Below the pieces are notes generated by a model. The model searched no databases. It saw nothing but the letters and a program-made list of their open reading frames with translations, and was not told the origin of the DNA. 64,000 nt of DNA from positions 248,001 through 312,000 of the forward strand of contig CAVYNA010000001.1 in the NCBI GenBank assembly GCA_963769765.1, written 5' to 3'. Position 1 is the stretch's first letter. Each line of letters opens with the position of its first letter. The translations under genes were made by a program, and so were the position numbers. Origin of the DNA: Bog-756 sp963769765. Lineage in GTDB: Bacteria > Actinomycetota > Acidimicrobiia > Acidimicrobiales > RAAP-2. Shown in pieces: positions 1-7,524 of this stretch.

Positions 1-52
1 GGATGAAATGCCATTTGGCTTGTACTGATTGCGTATCACTGAGGAGGTGATC

Positions 53-763
53 GTGAACAAGTCACAGCTCGTCAGCACTGTCAGCGAGTCGATGCAAACG
101 TCTCGTCGAACAGTTGAAGGCGTCGTTGATGAAGTGTTCGACACGATCGTCACTGAGGTTCGGTCCGGACGGAAGGTCACAGTGGTGGGATTCGGTGCAT
201 TCAAACCGATCAACCGTGGCTCACGTGTGGGTCGGAACCCCAGAACCGGCGCAGTGGTACCGATTCCAGCGTCGAAAGGTGTCCGGTTCGCCACCGGTTC
301 GGCGTTCAAATCGGCGTTGAACCCCAAGGAGGGAGAAAGCATGGCAGTCAAGAAGGCAGCAAAGAGAACGGCCCGCAAGTCTCCGGCCAAGAAGACAGCG
401 GCTCGGAAGGCGACGGCCAAGCGGGCGGTGAAGCGGGCCCCGGCACGCAAGACCGCCGCCCGGAAGACTGCAGCGAAGAAGTCCGCTGCGAAACGCACCG
501 CCAAGAAGGCCCCGGCCCGCAAGCGGGCAGTGAAGCGGGTCACCAAGAAGGCGACGGCCAAGCGGGCAGTGAAGCGGACCACCAAGAAGGCCCCGGCCCG
601 CAAGCGGGCAGTGAAGCGGACCGCCAAGAAGGCCCCGGCCCGCAAGCGGGCAGTGAAGCGGACCGCCAAGAAGGCCCCGGCCCGCAAGCGGGCAGTGAAG
701 CGGACCGCCAAGAAGGCCCCGGCCCGCAAGACCGCGGCCCGCAAGGCGACGCGCCGCCGCTGA
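53..763 (+). CDS. hupB: HU-family nucleoid protein with histone H1-like Lys/Ala tail
   Basis: Nucleoid-associated DNA-binding protein of the HU/HupB type, 236 aa. Residues 1-95 form a complete HU domain, with the VGFGAF strand and the GRNPRTG DNA-binding arm. Residues about 97-236 are a tail of Lys, Arg, Ala and Pro in KRAVKRTAKKAPAR-like repeats, resembling eukaryotic H1 and mycobacterial HupB. The GTG at 53 is chosen because a near-perfect Shine-Dalgarno (GAGGAGGTGA, 41-50) precedes it; an in-frame TTG at 29 has none. An internal in-frame ATG at 341 with its own Shine-Dalgarno (AGGAGG, 328-333) sits exactly at the domain/tail boundary and may start a second product. A strong hairpin follows the gene. 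Confidence 0.93.
   Translation: MNKSQLVSTVSESMQTSRRTVEGVVDEVFDTIVTEVRSGRKVTVVGFGAFKPINRGSRVGRNPRTGAVVPIPASKGVRFATGSAFKSALNPKEGESMAVKKAAKRTARKSPAKKTAARKATAKRAVKRAPARKTAARKTAAKKSAAKRTAKKAPARKRAVKRVTKKATAKRAVKRTTKKAPARKRAVKRTAKKAPARKRAVKRTAKKAPARKRAVKRTAKKAPARKTAARKATRRR
341..763 (+). CDS. possible nested in-frame gene: free H1-like basic protein
   Basis: The ATG at 341 is in frame with the HU gene and is preceded by AAGGAGGG (327-334), leaving about seven bases to the start. That is as good a ribosome site as any in the window. Its product would be a 140-aa Lys/Arg/Ala/Pro-rich protein starting MAVKKAAKR and lacking the HU fold, like stand-alone bacterial H1-like proteins. What is seen is the start signal. 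That it is used is inference; the site could also be chance within a KEGES linker. Confidence 0.4.
   Translation: MAVKKAAKRTARKSPAKKTAARKATAKRAVKRAPARKTAARKTAAKKSAAKRTAKKAPARKRAVKRVTKKATAKRAVKRTTKKAPARKRAVKRTAKKAPARKRAVKRTAKKAPARKRAVKRTAKKAPARKTAARKATRRR
521..727 (+). repeat. tandem 42-bp repeats in the basic tail of HU
   Basis: Four nearly identical 42-bp units (560-601, 602-643, 644-685, 686-727) follow a 39-bp variant (521-559). Each encodes 14 residues of the KRAVKRTAKKAPAR type. The low divergence suggests recent duplication or slippage, so tail length may vary between strains. Confidence 0.9.
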
Positions 764-796
764 CAGTCGGAGCGACCACCGGTCGGTACCGGACGG

Positions 797-827
797 GGTC
801 GGTGGGGGCCAGGTGCCCCCGCCGACC
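797..827. terminator. bidirectional hairpin between HU and PIG-L genes
   Basis: A 13-bp stem (797-809 with 815-827, one G-U pair) and a 5-nt loop lie between two convergent genes. There is no clear U-tract, as is common for GC-rich actinobacterial terminators. Confidence 0.65.
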
Positions 828-841
828 CTGCCGGCCGACGG

Positions 842-1678
842 TCAGAGGTCGTCGATCAGGCGGAACGCCTCACCTTGAGCGAGCCCGGCCAGTGACCCGT
901 GGCTCGCGAGTTGACGGTCGAGCTTGCTCGCGAAGTTGGATCGCTCGTCCAGACCGTCGAGCCCGCCTTCGTCTGCGGCGATCCCCATCGTCGACTCGAA
1001 CTGGCTTCGGTGGCAGAGCAGTGCCTCGAGCTTCACGCCCTCGTAGCCGCGAGCGTCTTCCACGTGGTTGGGAAGGTCCGCCTCCCAGAGGAGCAGGGCC
1101 TCCGGTCGGTGCGGCGGGAGACCGAGATCGGTGAGAAAGAGCGGGTCCCGGGCGGCGACCAGCGCGTCGAGCGAGAGGAAGCCGGCTGCCCGGTGGTCGG
1201 GGTGGAGCCGATACCGGCGCCACGGGTCGTGCGCGAGCAGTACCGCCGGCCGGAGCGAGCGGATCGCCGACGCGACCGCACGGCGTTCGACAGGGCCATT
1301 GCTCAGCTCGCCGTCGACGACGCCGAGCCCCACGACCCGGTCATCCCGGGGGGAGGCTCCGGGCGGTCCTCCGTCGATGACCATGGCGGCGGCCCGCGCC
1401 TCCTCGAGACGACGGGTCGCAAGGACGTGCGGGTCGACGTCGGGATCCCACGTGCCCTTTGATCCGTCGGTGAGCACCAGATGGTGCACGACGCAGCCGC
1501 CCGCAGCCCATTTGGCCAGCGTCGCGCCGCAGCCGAATTCGATGTCGTCGGGGTGTGCGCCGATCGCCAGCGCGCTCGGGGGCACCGGGAGGTCGACCGT
1601 GGCTGGTCCGGTCCGGAGCAGATCCCCGACCGGGAGTCCGCTTGCAGCGTCGGGACCGTCGGGACCGCCGTCGCTCAC
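842..1678 (-). CDS. PIG-L family (LmbE-like) deacetylase
   Basis: Zinc-dependent N-acetylglucosaminyl deacetylase-like enzyme, 278 aa. The metal-binding AHPDDIEFGCG motif lies near residue 40 and the second metal site, HPDH, in the middle. The substrate cannot be read from sequence: relatives act on GlcNAc-inositol (MshB), mycothiol conjugates (Mca) and sugar amides. The GTG start at 1678 overlaps the stop of the upstream cofC in a GTGA, so the two are probably translationally coupled. An upstream ATG at 1738 would overlap cofC by 64 nt and add an Arg-rich shadow sequence, so it was rejected. Confidence 0.85.
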   Translation of the reverse strand: MSDGGPDGPDAASGLPVGDLLRTGPATVDLPVPPSALAIGAHPDDIEFGCGATLAKWAAGGCVVHHLVLTDGSKGTWDPDVDPHVLATRRLEEARAAAMVIDGGPPGASPRDDRVVGLGVVDGELSNGPVERRAVASAIRSLRPAVLLAHDPWRRYRLHPDHRAAGFLSLDALVAARDPLFLTDLGLPPHRPEALLLWEADLPNHVEDARGYEGVKLEALLCHRSQFESTMGIAADEGGLDGLDERSNFASKLDRQLASHGSLAGLAQGEAFRLIDDL

Positions 1679-2295
1679 GTCGGGGCGATGTGCCGGGCAC
1701 TCATCGACGCGAGGTCGCCGGGCTCGTCGACGTCCCACGCGAGGTCCGGGAGGTCCAGCACGCGGGTGGGCACGCCGATGCGCGCCGCTTCCGCACGGTG
1801 TCGGGCGAAGGAGCCGGGCCCGTAGGAGAAGGTGAACCCCGCCGTCGCAGGCACGGCGATCACGTTGGTGCCGTTGCCGTAGCGGTCGGGCACGAGCGTC
1901 ACGCCTGAGAACTCGCCGACCGACGCGATGCCGGTGGCCCGGGGAAGGTCGGCGTGGGCCACGGTCACCTGCTCTGCTCCGGCTGCAGCGAGACGGTCGA
2001 CGCCGGCTTCGACCGCGCCATTGAGACCCCTCCCCGGCTCCCAGATCACCAGCGCCCCCTGTCCGCGGGCCCAGACGGCGACCTCCGTGCTGTCGCAGAC
2101 GACCGCCACCGGCAGCGGAAGCGCGGCCTCGAGCACCCGCGCGGCCATCGTGCGCACGAGCGCGGCGCGCTCGGCGCCGTCCATCGCGTCGTGCAGGCGG
2201 TGCTTCGCCTGCGAGAAGTCCTTGACGGGTACGAGCACCGCCCGTGGCCCGAGCCTGAGCATCCTTCCCGGAGCTCGATCGGCGGGACCGGTCAC
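1675..2295 (-). CDS. cofC: phosphoenolpyruvate/2-phospholactate guanylyltransferase (F420 biosynthesis)
   Basis: CofC/FbiD nucleotidyltransferase, about 206 aa. It activates PEP or 2-phospho-L-lactate with GTP for coenzyme F420 synthesis. Family features seen are the N-terminal VLVPVKDFSQAKHRL segment, HADLPR in the middle and the DRYGNGTN segment. No other F420 gene is in the window. The GTG at 2295 is preferred because a TACACT box lies six bases upstream, fitting a leaderless mRNA; an ATG at 2262 also leaves the fold complete. It is divergent from the cyclase gene at 2359. Confidence 0.87.
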   Translation of the reverse strand: MTGPADRAPGRMLRLGPRAVLVPVKDFSQAKHRLHDAMDGAERAALVRTMAARVLEAALPLPVAVVCDSTEVAVWARGQGALVIWEPGRGLNGAVEAGVDRLAAAGAEQVTVAHADLPRATGIASVGEFSGVTLVPDRYGNGTNVIAVPATAGFTFSYGPGSFARHRAEAARIGVPTRVLDLPDLAWDVDEPGDLASMSARHIAPT

Positions 2296-2301
2296 CGCGT
2301 C

Positions 2302-2307
2302 AGTGTA
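2302..2307 (-). promoter_or_regulatory. -10 box TACACT, leaderless promoter of cofC
   Basis: TACACT on the minus strand ends six bases before the GTG at 2295. No Shine-Dalgarno is present at that start. Confidence 0.5.
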
Positions 2308-2346
2308 CGTGTGTCCGAGAGCCGCTCGACGGGGGAGTCGGGGACC

Positions 2347-2352
2347 TAGGGT
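2347..2352 (+). promoter_or_regulatory. -10 box TAGGGT, leaderless promoter of the cyclase gene
   Basis: TAGGGT ends six bases before the GTG at 2359. Together with the cofC box it forms a compact divergent promoter pair in 63 bp. Confidence 0.55.
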
Positions 2353-2358
2353 GGTCCC

Positions 2359-3732
2359 GTGGCAGACGCGGACGCGCTCGGGCCCGACCTCGGCGGTGGG
2401 CGGCGCCGGATCCAGGCGCTGCAACGCGTGCGCTCACTCCTCGCCGGCCTCGGATGCACGACCGAGGAGATCGACCAGGCGGTGGCGGACGACGTCGTCG
2501 ACCTCCTCGTCGTCGACCGCCTCCTCGTCCCCTCACAGCGGCGTCTGACCCAGGCGGAGGTGAGCGAGCTCACCGGGATGCCGGTCGACCTCATGCGGAG
2601 GTTCTGGCGTGCGCTCGGGTTCCTCGACGTCGGGGAGGACGAGGACGCGTTCACCGAGATGGACATCGAGGCGGTCGACCTGTTCCAGGCCATCGCGGCA
2701 ATGGGTCTCGTGGAGATCGACGCGGCCGTGCAGATGGCCCGGGTCATCGGCACGTCGATGGCGCGCATCGCCTCGGCGGAGTCCGGGCCGGCGACCACGC
2801 CGTTGCTCATCTCGACCGGCGACAGCATCCTCGACGCCGACCACTTCGCGAGCCAGGCGGGCGAGTCCATCCCGGCGATGGCCAGGCTGCTCGAATTCGT
2901 GTGGCGCCGCCACCTGCAAGCAGCGACGCGCCGCTCGATGCTGCTGCGGACCCGCGGGGCATCGGAGGGGATCAGCCCCGTCATGGCGGTCGGCTTCGCC
3001 GACATGGTCGGCTTCACGCTCCTCAGCCAACACCTCGGCGACGAAGAGCTCGCCGCAGTCGTGGCGCGCTTCGAGGAGGTCGCGCACGACACGGTGGTGG
3101 CCCTCGGAGGGCGGGTGGTCAAGATGATCGGAGACGAGGTGATGTTCGTCGTCCCGACGGTCGCCAACGCCGCACAGATCGGGCTCAGTCTCGCGGAGGC
3201 CTATGCCGACGACGAACTGCTCTCCGACGTCCGGGTCGCGTTGGCGGTCGGCCCGGTGCTGGTCCAGGACGGCGACTTCTACGGTCCCGTCGTCAACCTG
3301 GCGAGTCGGCTCGTGATGGTCGCCCGTCCCGGCACGGTGCTGGTCTCCGACGACTTCCGGACCTCCCTCGCCGGAGGGGACGACCTCGTCTTCGAGACAC
3401 GTGCGCTTCGGCCCCGCACCCTGAAGGACATCGGCAGGGTACAACCGTGGAAGTTGGCGCGCGCCGGCACCGAGCACGGTGCCGACCGCCGGCGCACGAT
3501 GCGATGGGAGCGTCTCGGCGAGGTCCTCCGCGAGCTCGACGAGCTGCGCGACCAGGGGGACCGGGTGGTGCACCAGGCGGCACGCCGATCACCCCTGACG
3601 CTCGCCGAAGGCGGCGCGGGTGCCCGCCCGACGGAGGGATCCGGTTCAGGCCTCGTCGAGGCGGACGGTCGCGATGCCGTTGGCGCGGAGGTCGAACCTC
3701 CCCTCGAAGGGGGAGACGGGCCGGCCGCGTAG
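2359..3732 (+). CDS. class III adenylate/guanylate cyclase with N-terminal regulatory domain
   Basis: Nucleotide cyclase of 457 aa making cAMP (or cGMP). Residues about 15-205 resemble the helical autoinhibitory domain of mycobacterial Rv1264-type, pH-responsive cyclases. The catalytic homology domain spans about 205-375. GFADMVGFT and IGDEVMFV carry the two metal-binding aspartates, and VVNLASRL the Asn/Arg transition-state pair. No membrane segment is visible, so it should be cytosolic. The last ~75 residues are low-complexity, and their final 29 codons overlap the 3' end of the convergent mannosidase gene, suggesting read-through into a lost stop. Confidence 0.88.
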   Translation: MADADALGPDLGGGRRRIQALQRVRSLLAGLGCTTEEIDQAVADDVVDLLVVDRLLVPSQRRLTQAEVSELTGMPVDLMRRFWRALGFLDVGEDEDAFTEMDIEAVDLFQAIAAMGLVEIDAAVQMARVIGTSMARIASAESGPATTPLLISTGDSILDADHFASQAGESIPAMARLLEFVWRRHLQAATRRSMLLRTRGASEGISPVMAVGFADMVGFTLLSQHLGDEELAAVVARFEEVAHDTVVALGGRVVKMIGDEVMFVVPTVANAAQIGLSLAEAYADDELLSDVRVALAVGPVLVQDGDFYGPVVNLASRLVMVARPGTVLVSDDFRTSLAGGDDLVFETRALRPRTLKDIGRVQPWKLARAGTEHGADRRRTMRWERLGEVLRELDELRDQGDRVVHQAARRSPLTLAEGGAGARPTEGSGSGLVEADGRDAVGAEVEPPLEGGDGPAA

Positions 3733-6411
3733 ATCGACCAGCCAACCCGCCCGGCCGGCGATCTCGACGACGGTCGGCTCGACGCGCGGGTTGAAGACCC
3801 GGAGCTCGAGGAGCCCGGCCTCGCGCCGAACGGCGGAGACCTCCGCACCGTTGACCGTGAGGGTGCTCCCCCGATCGCCACGTGTGCCGCCCCCGAACGA
3901 ACCGGACGTGGCGAGCGGGACCAGCACCTCGTCGGCCATCGCATAGGGGTCGACGGGTCCCAGCGCGAGTGCGTACGCGACCTCGACCGGCCCGAGCAGC
4001 TGGCTGCCCTCGATCGGCGTCATCGGCCCTGCGGGAAGGGGCCGGGTGGTCATCCCGAGGCGCGAGAGCATCCCGGTCGCCCGCAACAAGGTGAGGGCGA
4101 GCATCGTCGCGACCCCGTCGTCGGGGTCACCGCCGGCCGCCGACCGCGACGATGCGGGGGTCTCGTCCGGCACGATCCCGACGAGCTCGTATTCGAGGAG
4201 CCCGTCGTGGACGACCGTGAGCCCTCCCGCGTGGACGAACCGACGCGAGGGGAAGGTCGGGGTCGGGAACTCGTCCGGCCGTCCCTCTGCGGTCAGCCCC
4301 CGCTCGACGACGGTGAACGCGCACTCCGCGTGCGAGGTCGACGCCGGCTCCGGCAGGGGCAGGTGCACCCGGAGCCGATGGTCGCGGCACGGGTTGTCGA
4401 AACGGGAGGAGACCCGCACCCAGGGCTCGTCCGCCCGGAGCTCCACGGTCGTGACGACCGGCACCGTGCGCATGCCGGTACGGGTGCGGGAGGCGCCGTC
4501 CACCCGTTCGGGCCAGCTGAAGGTCGCCGTGACCACCGCGGTCCCCCGGACCGGTCCGCGCTCGCCGACGGCGATCTCGACCGAGTCGGGTGTGTCCACG
4601 ACCGAGTCGTGGATCGGGGGGGAGTAGTTGTAGGTGTCGCCGTGGTCGCCGTCGTCGACGAGGCGGCCGAAGCCGGCCCGGCCGTCGATCGCGAACGTGC
4701 CGTCGGCCCGGTTCAGCTCGACCGTGACCAGCCCGTTGGTGAGGGTCAGCACCTGGGCGGAGCCGTCGACGACCCGGACCGGGTGGTCGAGCGGTGCCGG
4801 ATCGAACCTGGCCCAGCCGAAGCCTGGCACGCTGCGCTGCCGGGCGAGGATCCTCCGGCGGCTCGGCTGGTCGATGTTGAGCCGGACCTCGGTGTCCGGG
4901 CGGGCGGTGAGCCGGGTATACAGCTCGCGCTTGACCTCCTCGACCGGGACCCCGTCGCGGGCCTCGGTGCCGATCACGATCGTGATGTCGAGCCCGGTCT
5001 CGTCCTCGGCGAGCGTCACGTCCGTCACGTAGGTCTCGTCGTCGATGCGGGCACCCTGGATGAGCCCCACGATGTTCTTGACCGTCTCGCCGTCGAGGGT
5101 CATCGAACCGGGGAGCCCCGACCGCTCCGAGAGGACCTGGACGTCCGGTCCGGGTTCGCCCTCGCCGGGGACCACGACCTCGACGAGCCCACCACGGTCG
5201 CGTTGGACCGGGTTGACCACGACGGGTCCGGGCGCGGCCATCGAACGCCCGATGGCGGTGACCGCCTCCTCGGCGAGCCCGTCGGCGATGTGACGCGCCT
5301 CCGCGTAGCGGTGGAGCACCGCGTCGACGACGTCGTCGACCGAGCAGGCGCAGACCGAGTCGTGTGCCGAGTTGCGGACGAGGAGCTTCCATGCCAGGTC
5401 GAAGAACGGCCGCGGCCACTCGTCCGCAGGGAGGAAGAGCGCCGTGAGGGGCTCGGCGACCCGCTCGAGTGCTCGCTCCGCCCGGCTGGCCGCCTGCTTC
5501 ACGTCGACCCGGTTGGAGCCGACCCCCATCAACAGGTTCGACCGCGACCCCGAGCGCAGCTCGCCGCGCCAGGTGGGCAGTCCGTCCCGGGGCGCACCGG
5601 CCAGGTACGCCCCGAGCGTGGTGATCTCGAGATCGAAGTCGTCCTGGAGGAGGTTGGCCTCTGCGACGACACGACCCAGCCAGGTCTGTGGGCGATGGTG
5701 GTCGGTCCCGTTCATGAGCAGCATCGGCTCGCCCGGTCGGAGGAAGGCGCCGAGCTCTTCGACCTGGGCGCCGAGTCGCCGGACGAGCGCCTTCGCGTCA
5801 TCCGGGAGCGCCGCGCCGTTGCCGTACCCGGCGACGAGGTACTCGGCGCGTACCCTCGAGCCGTCCGGTGCCTCCCAGGTGAATGCGGTGCGGTCGACCG
5901 CGGAGGGCACACCGCGCCACACGACCGCGTGCTCCATGCCGGCCAGAGCGAGCAGCTGCGGCATCTGGGCGACGTGTCCGAACATGTCGGGGAGGTAGCC
6001 GACGTCCATGACGCCGCCGAAGGCGCTGCCACGCGCGATGCCGGCCTGCAGGTTCCGGACCAGGGTCTCCCCTGACACCAGGAACTCGTCCATGAGGATG
6101 TACCACGGTCCGAGCGTGATCCGGCCGCTCGCGGCGAGTGCACGGAGCCGCTCTTCCTGCTCGGGACGGATCTCGAGGTAGTCGTCGACGACCGCGAGCT
6201 GCCCGTCGAGGAGGAAGTGGCGGTAGGAGCTGTCGTGCTCCATCAGCTCGATGAGCTCGTCGACGAGGTGGACCAGCTTTCGACGGAACGTCTGGAACGG
6301 CTCGTACCACTCGCGGTCCCAATGGGTGTGGGGCACGACGGCGACCTGCCGTGAGGCGCGTCTCCGCGAGGCTCCGGGCCGGTCGGGCCGCGCGCTGGTG
6401 GTCGGCGTCAT
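3646..6411 (-). CDS. GH38 alpha-mannosidase
   Basis: Glycoside hydrolase family 38, 921 aa, near the usual length for the MngB/bacterial alpha-mannosidase group. The N-terminal HTHWDREW carries metal-binding His and Asp, and YLPDMFGH near residue 150 contains the probable nucleophile Asp. RNSAHDSVCACS near 350 matches the family HDS/CSVD region. The C-terminal half is beta-rich. No signal peptide is seen, so it probably acts on cytosolic oligosaccharides or mannosylglycerate-type substrates. Its ATG overlaps the stop of the small upstream gene (ATGA). Its 3' end overlaps the convergent cyclase by 87 bp. Confidence 0.9.
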   Translation of the reverse strand: MTPTTSARPDRPGASRRRASRQVAVVPHTHWDREWYEPFQTFRRKLVHLVDELIELMEHDSSYRHFLLDGQLAVVDDYLEIRPEQEERLRALAASGRITLGPWYILMDEFLVSGETLVRNLQAGIARGSAFGGVMDVGYLPDMFGHVAQMPQLLALAGMEHAVVWRGVPSAVDRTAFTWEAPDGSRVRAEYLVAGYGNGAALPDDAKALVRRLGAQVEELGAFLRPGEPMLLMNGTDHHRPQTWLGRVVAEANLLQDDFDLEITTLGAYLAGAPRDGLPTWRGELRSGSRSNLLMGVGSNRVDVKQAASRAERALERVAEPLTALFLPADEWPRPFFDLAWKLLVRNSAHDSVCACSVDDVVDAVLHRYAEARHIADGLAEEAVTAIGRSMAAPGPVVVNPVQRDRGGLVEVVVPGEGEPGPDVQVLSERSGLPGSMTLDGETVKNIVGLIQGARIDDETYVTDVTLAEDETGLDITIVIGTEARDGVPVEEVKRELYTRLTARPDTEVRLNIDQPSRRRILARQRSVPGFGWARFDPAPLDHPVRVVDGSAQVLTLTNGLVTVELNRADGTFAIDGRAGFGRLVDDGDHGDTYNYSPPIHDSVVDTPDSVEIAVGERGPVRGTAVVTATFSWPERVDGASRTRTGMRTVPVVTTVELRADEPWVRVSSRFDNPCRDHRLRVHLPLPEPASTSHAECAFTVVERGLTAEGRPDEFPTPTFPSRRFVHAGGLTVVHDGLLEYELVGIVPDETPASSRSAAGGDPDDGVATMLALTLLRATGMLSRLGMTTRPLPAGPMTPIEGSQLLGPVEVAYALALGPVDPYAMADEVLVPLATSGSFGGGTRGDRGSTLTVNGAEVSAVRREAGLLELRVFNPRVEPTVVEIAGRAGWLVDLRGRPVSPFEGRFDLRANGIATVRLDEA

Positions 6412-6662
6412 ATGGCGAGGGTTCCGTACTCCGCTTCGTAGGCCTTGAGCTCCTCGATGATGCGCTCGGCATCGGCAGTGGTCTTGTCGCTTCCACGCCC
6501 CATGTGGTCCGAGTAGACCGCGAGCCCGAGATCGTGGAGCAGCCCGTCGGCCTTGTGCTTCGCCTGGGCGGCGTCGAGCTTCGCCTGGCCGGCCTTCCCG
6601 GCTTCGGTGGCCTTCGCGAGGCCCGCCTCGGCTTGGGCCTTCACCTTGTCCATCAGTCCCAT
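6408..6662 (-). CDS. small Ala/Lys-rich helical protein of unknown function
   Basis: An 84-aa protein. The ATG at 6662 has an AAAGGAGC Shine-Dalgarno at good spacing. The first half (MGLMDKVKAQAEAG, then AKATEAGKAGQAK) is amphipathic helix with Lys/Ala periodicity. The second half contains a DLGLAVYSDH motif and ends YGTLAI. No enzyme motif, signal peptide or membrane segment is seen. I do not recognise the family beyond similar short hypothetical proteins in actinobacteria. It overlaps the mannosidase start by four bases. Confidence 0.75.
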   Translation of the reverse strand: MGLMDKVKAQAEAGLAKATEAGKAGQAKLDAAQAKHKADGLLHDLGLAVYSDHMGRGSDKTTADAERIIEELKAYEAEYGTLAI

Positions 6663-6820
6663 GGCTTGCTCCTTTCCGGGTCGACCCGTCGGCGACACCG
6701 GGACCGGCTCCGTCGCGCCCGCACCGGGCGCCTCGAACCAGCCTACGGCGGCGCGCATCCGGGTGACCAGCGCCGCCGAGCCCGCCGATCGCCGTCCCCT
6801 TCGACTGGAGACGCCCGGGG

Positions 6821-6826
6821 TAGCGT
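6821..6826 (+). promoter_or_regulatory. -10 box TAGCGT, leaderless promoter of rnhB
   Basis: TAGCGT ends exactly six bases before the GTG at 6833. No Shine-Dalgarno is present. Confidence 0.5.
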
Positions 6827-6832
6827 CGGTGC

Positions 6833-7516
6833 GTGCCGGCGACGGGTGAACCGCACGACCGCGTCGAACGAGCGGCACGCCGCCAGGGCTACGACGTCAT
6901 CGTCGGTCTCGACGAGGTGGGGCGTGGCGCCTGGGCCGGACCGGTCTCGGTCGGGGTGGCGGTGATGCCGCAGCGGAGACGTCCACCGCTCACGCTCCGA
7001 GACTCGAAGCTGCTCAGCGAGAGCCAGCGCGAGGCACTCTTCCCCGAGGTGGTCGAGTGGTGCGCGGGCTGGGCGGTCGGGCACGCCGAGCCCGTCGAGT
7101 GCGACCGGCTCGGCATGACCGCGGCGCTCGGGTTGGCGGCGAAGCGCGCCCTCGGAGCCCTCGGGATCCGCCCGTCGGTCGTCCTGCTCGACGGGTCGTT
7201 CGACTACCTGAGCACTCCGCCCGCAGCGGTCGATCCCGAGGCGCTCGACGACGGATCGGAGGTCCGCGACCCGCTCCGCGTGCAGACGGTGGTCAAGGGG
7301 GACCGTCGGTGCGTCTCGATCGCAGCGGCCTCGATCGTCGCCAAGGTCACCCGCGACCGCCTGATGCACGCGATCTCGCCGAGCTTTCCGGCGTACGACT
7401 TCGACCGCAACAAGGGCTATCCCTCGCCGGTCCACCGCACCGCCCTCGCGGGCTTCGGGCTGACCTCGGTCCACCGGCGGACCTGGTCGTACGTGGAGGG
7501 CCTCGCGTTCCGCTGA
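6833..7516 (+). CDS. rnhB: ribonuclease HII
   Basis: Cleaves RNA in RNA/DNA hybrids and at single ribonucleotides in DNA. The 227-aa length is typical. GLDEVGRGAWAGP near residue 25 holds the first catalytic Asp-Glu pair (the family usually has GxDEAGRG). DSKLLSESQR follows, LLDGSFD in the middle gives the next Asp, and ASIVAKVTRDR is the conserved C-terminal signature. The GTG start is the first plausible start after the TAGCGT box. Confidence 0.93.
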   Translation: MPATGEPHDRVERAARRQGYDVIVGLDEVGRGAWAGPVSVGVAVMPQRRRPPLTLRDSKLLSESQREALFPEVVEWCAGWAVGHAEPVECDRLGMTAALGLAAKRALGALGIRPSVVLLDGSFDYLSTPPAAVDPEALDDGSEVRDPLRVQTVVKGDRRCVSIAAASIVAKVTRDRLMHAISPSFPAYDFDRNKGYPSPVHRTALAGFGLTSVHRRTWSYVEGLAFR

Positions 7517-7524
7517 ACGGGACG

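Noticed and set aside
521..727. Tandem 42-bp repeats as a possible CRISPR array
   Set aside because: The units abut without spacers and encode in-frame basic 14-mers.
1678..1738. Upstream ATG start for the PIG-L gene
   Set aside because: It would overlap cofC by 64 bases and add Arg-rich shadow sequence; GTG 1678 gives a clean GTGA overlap.
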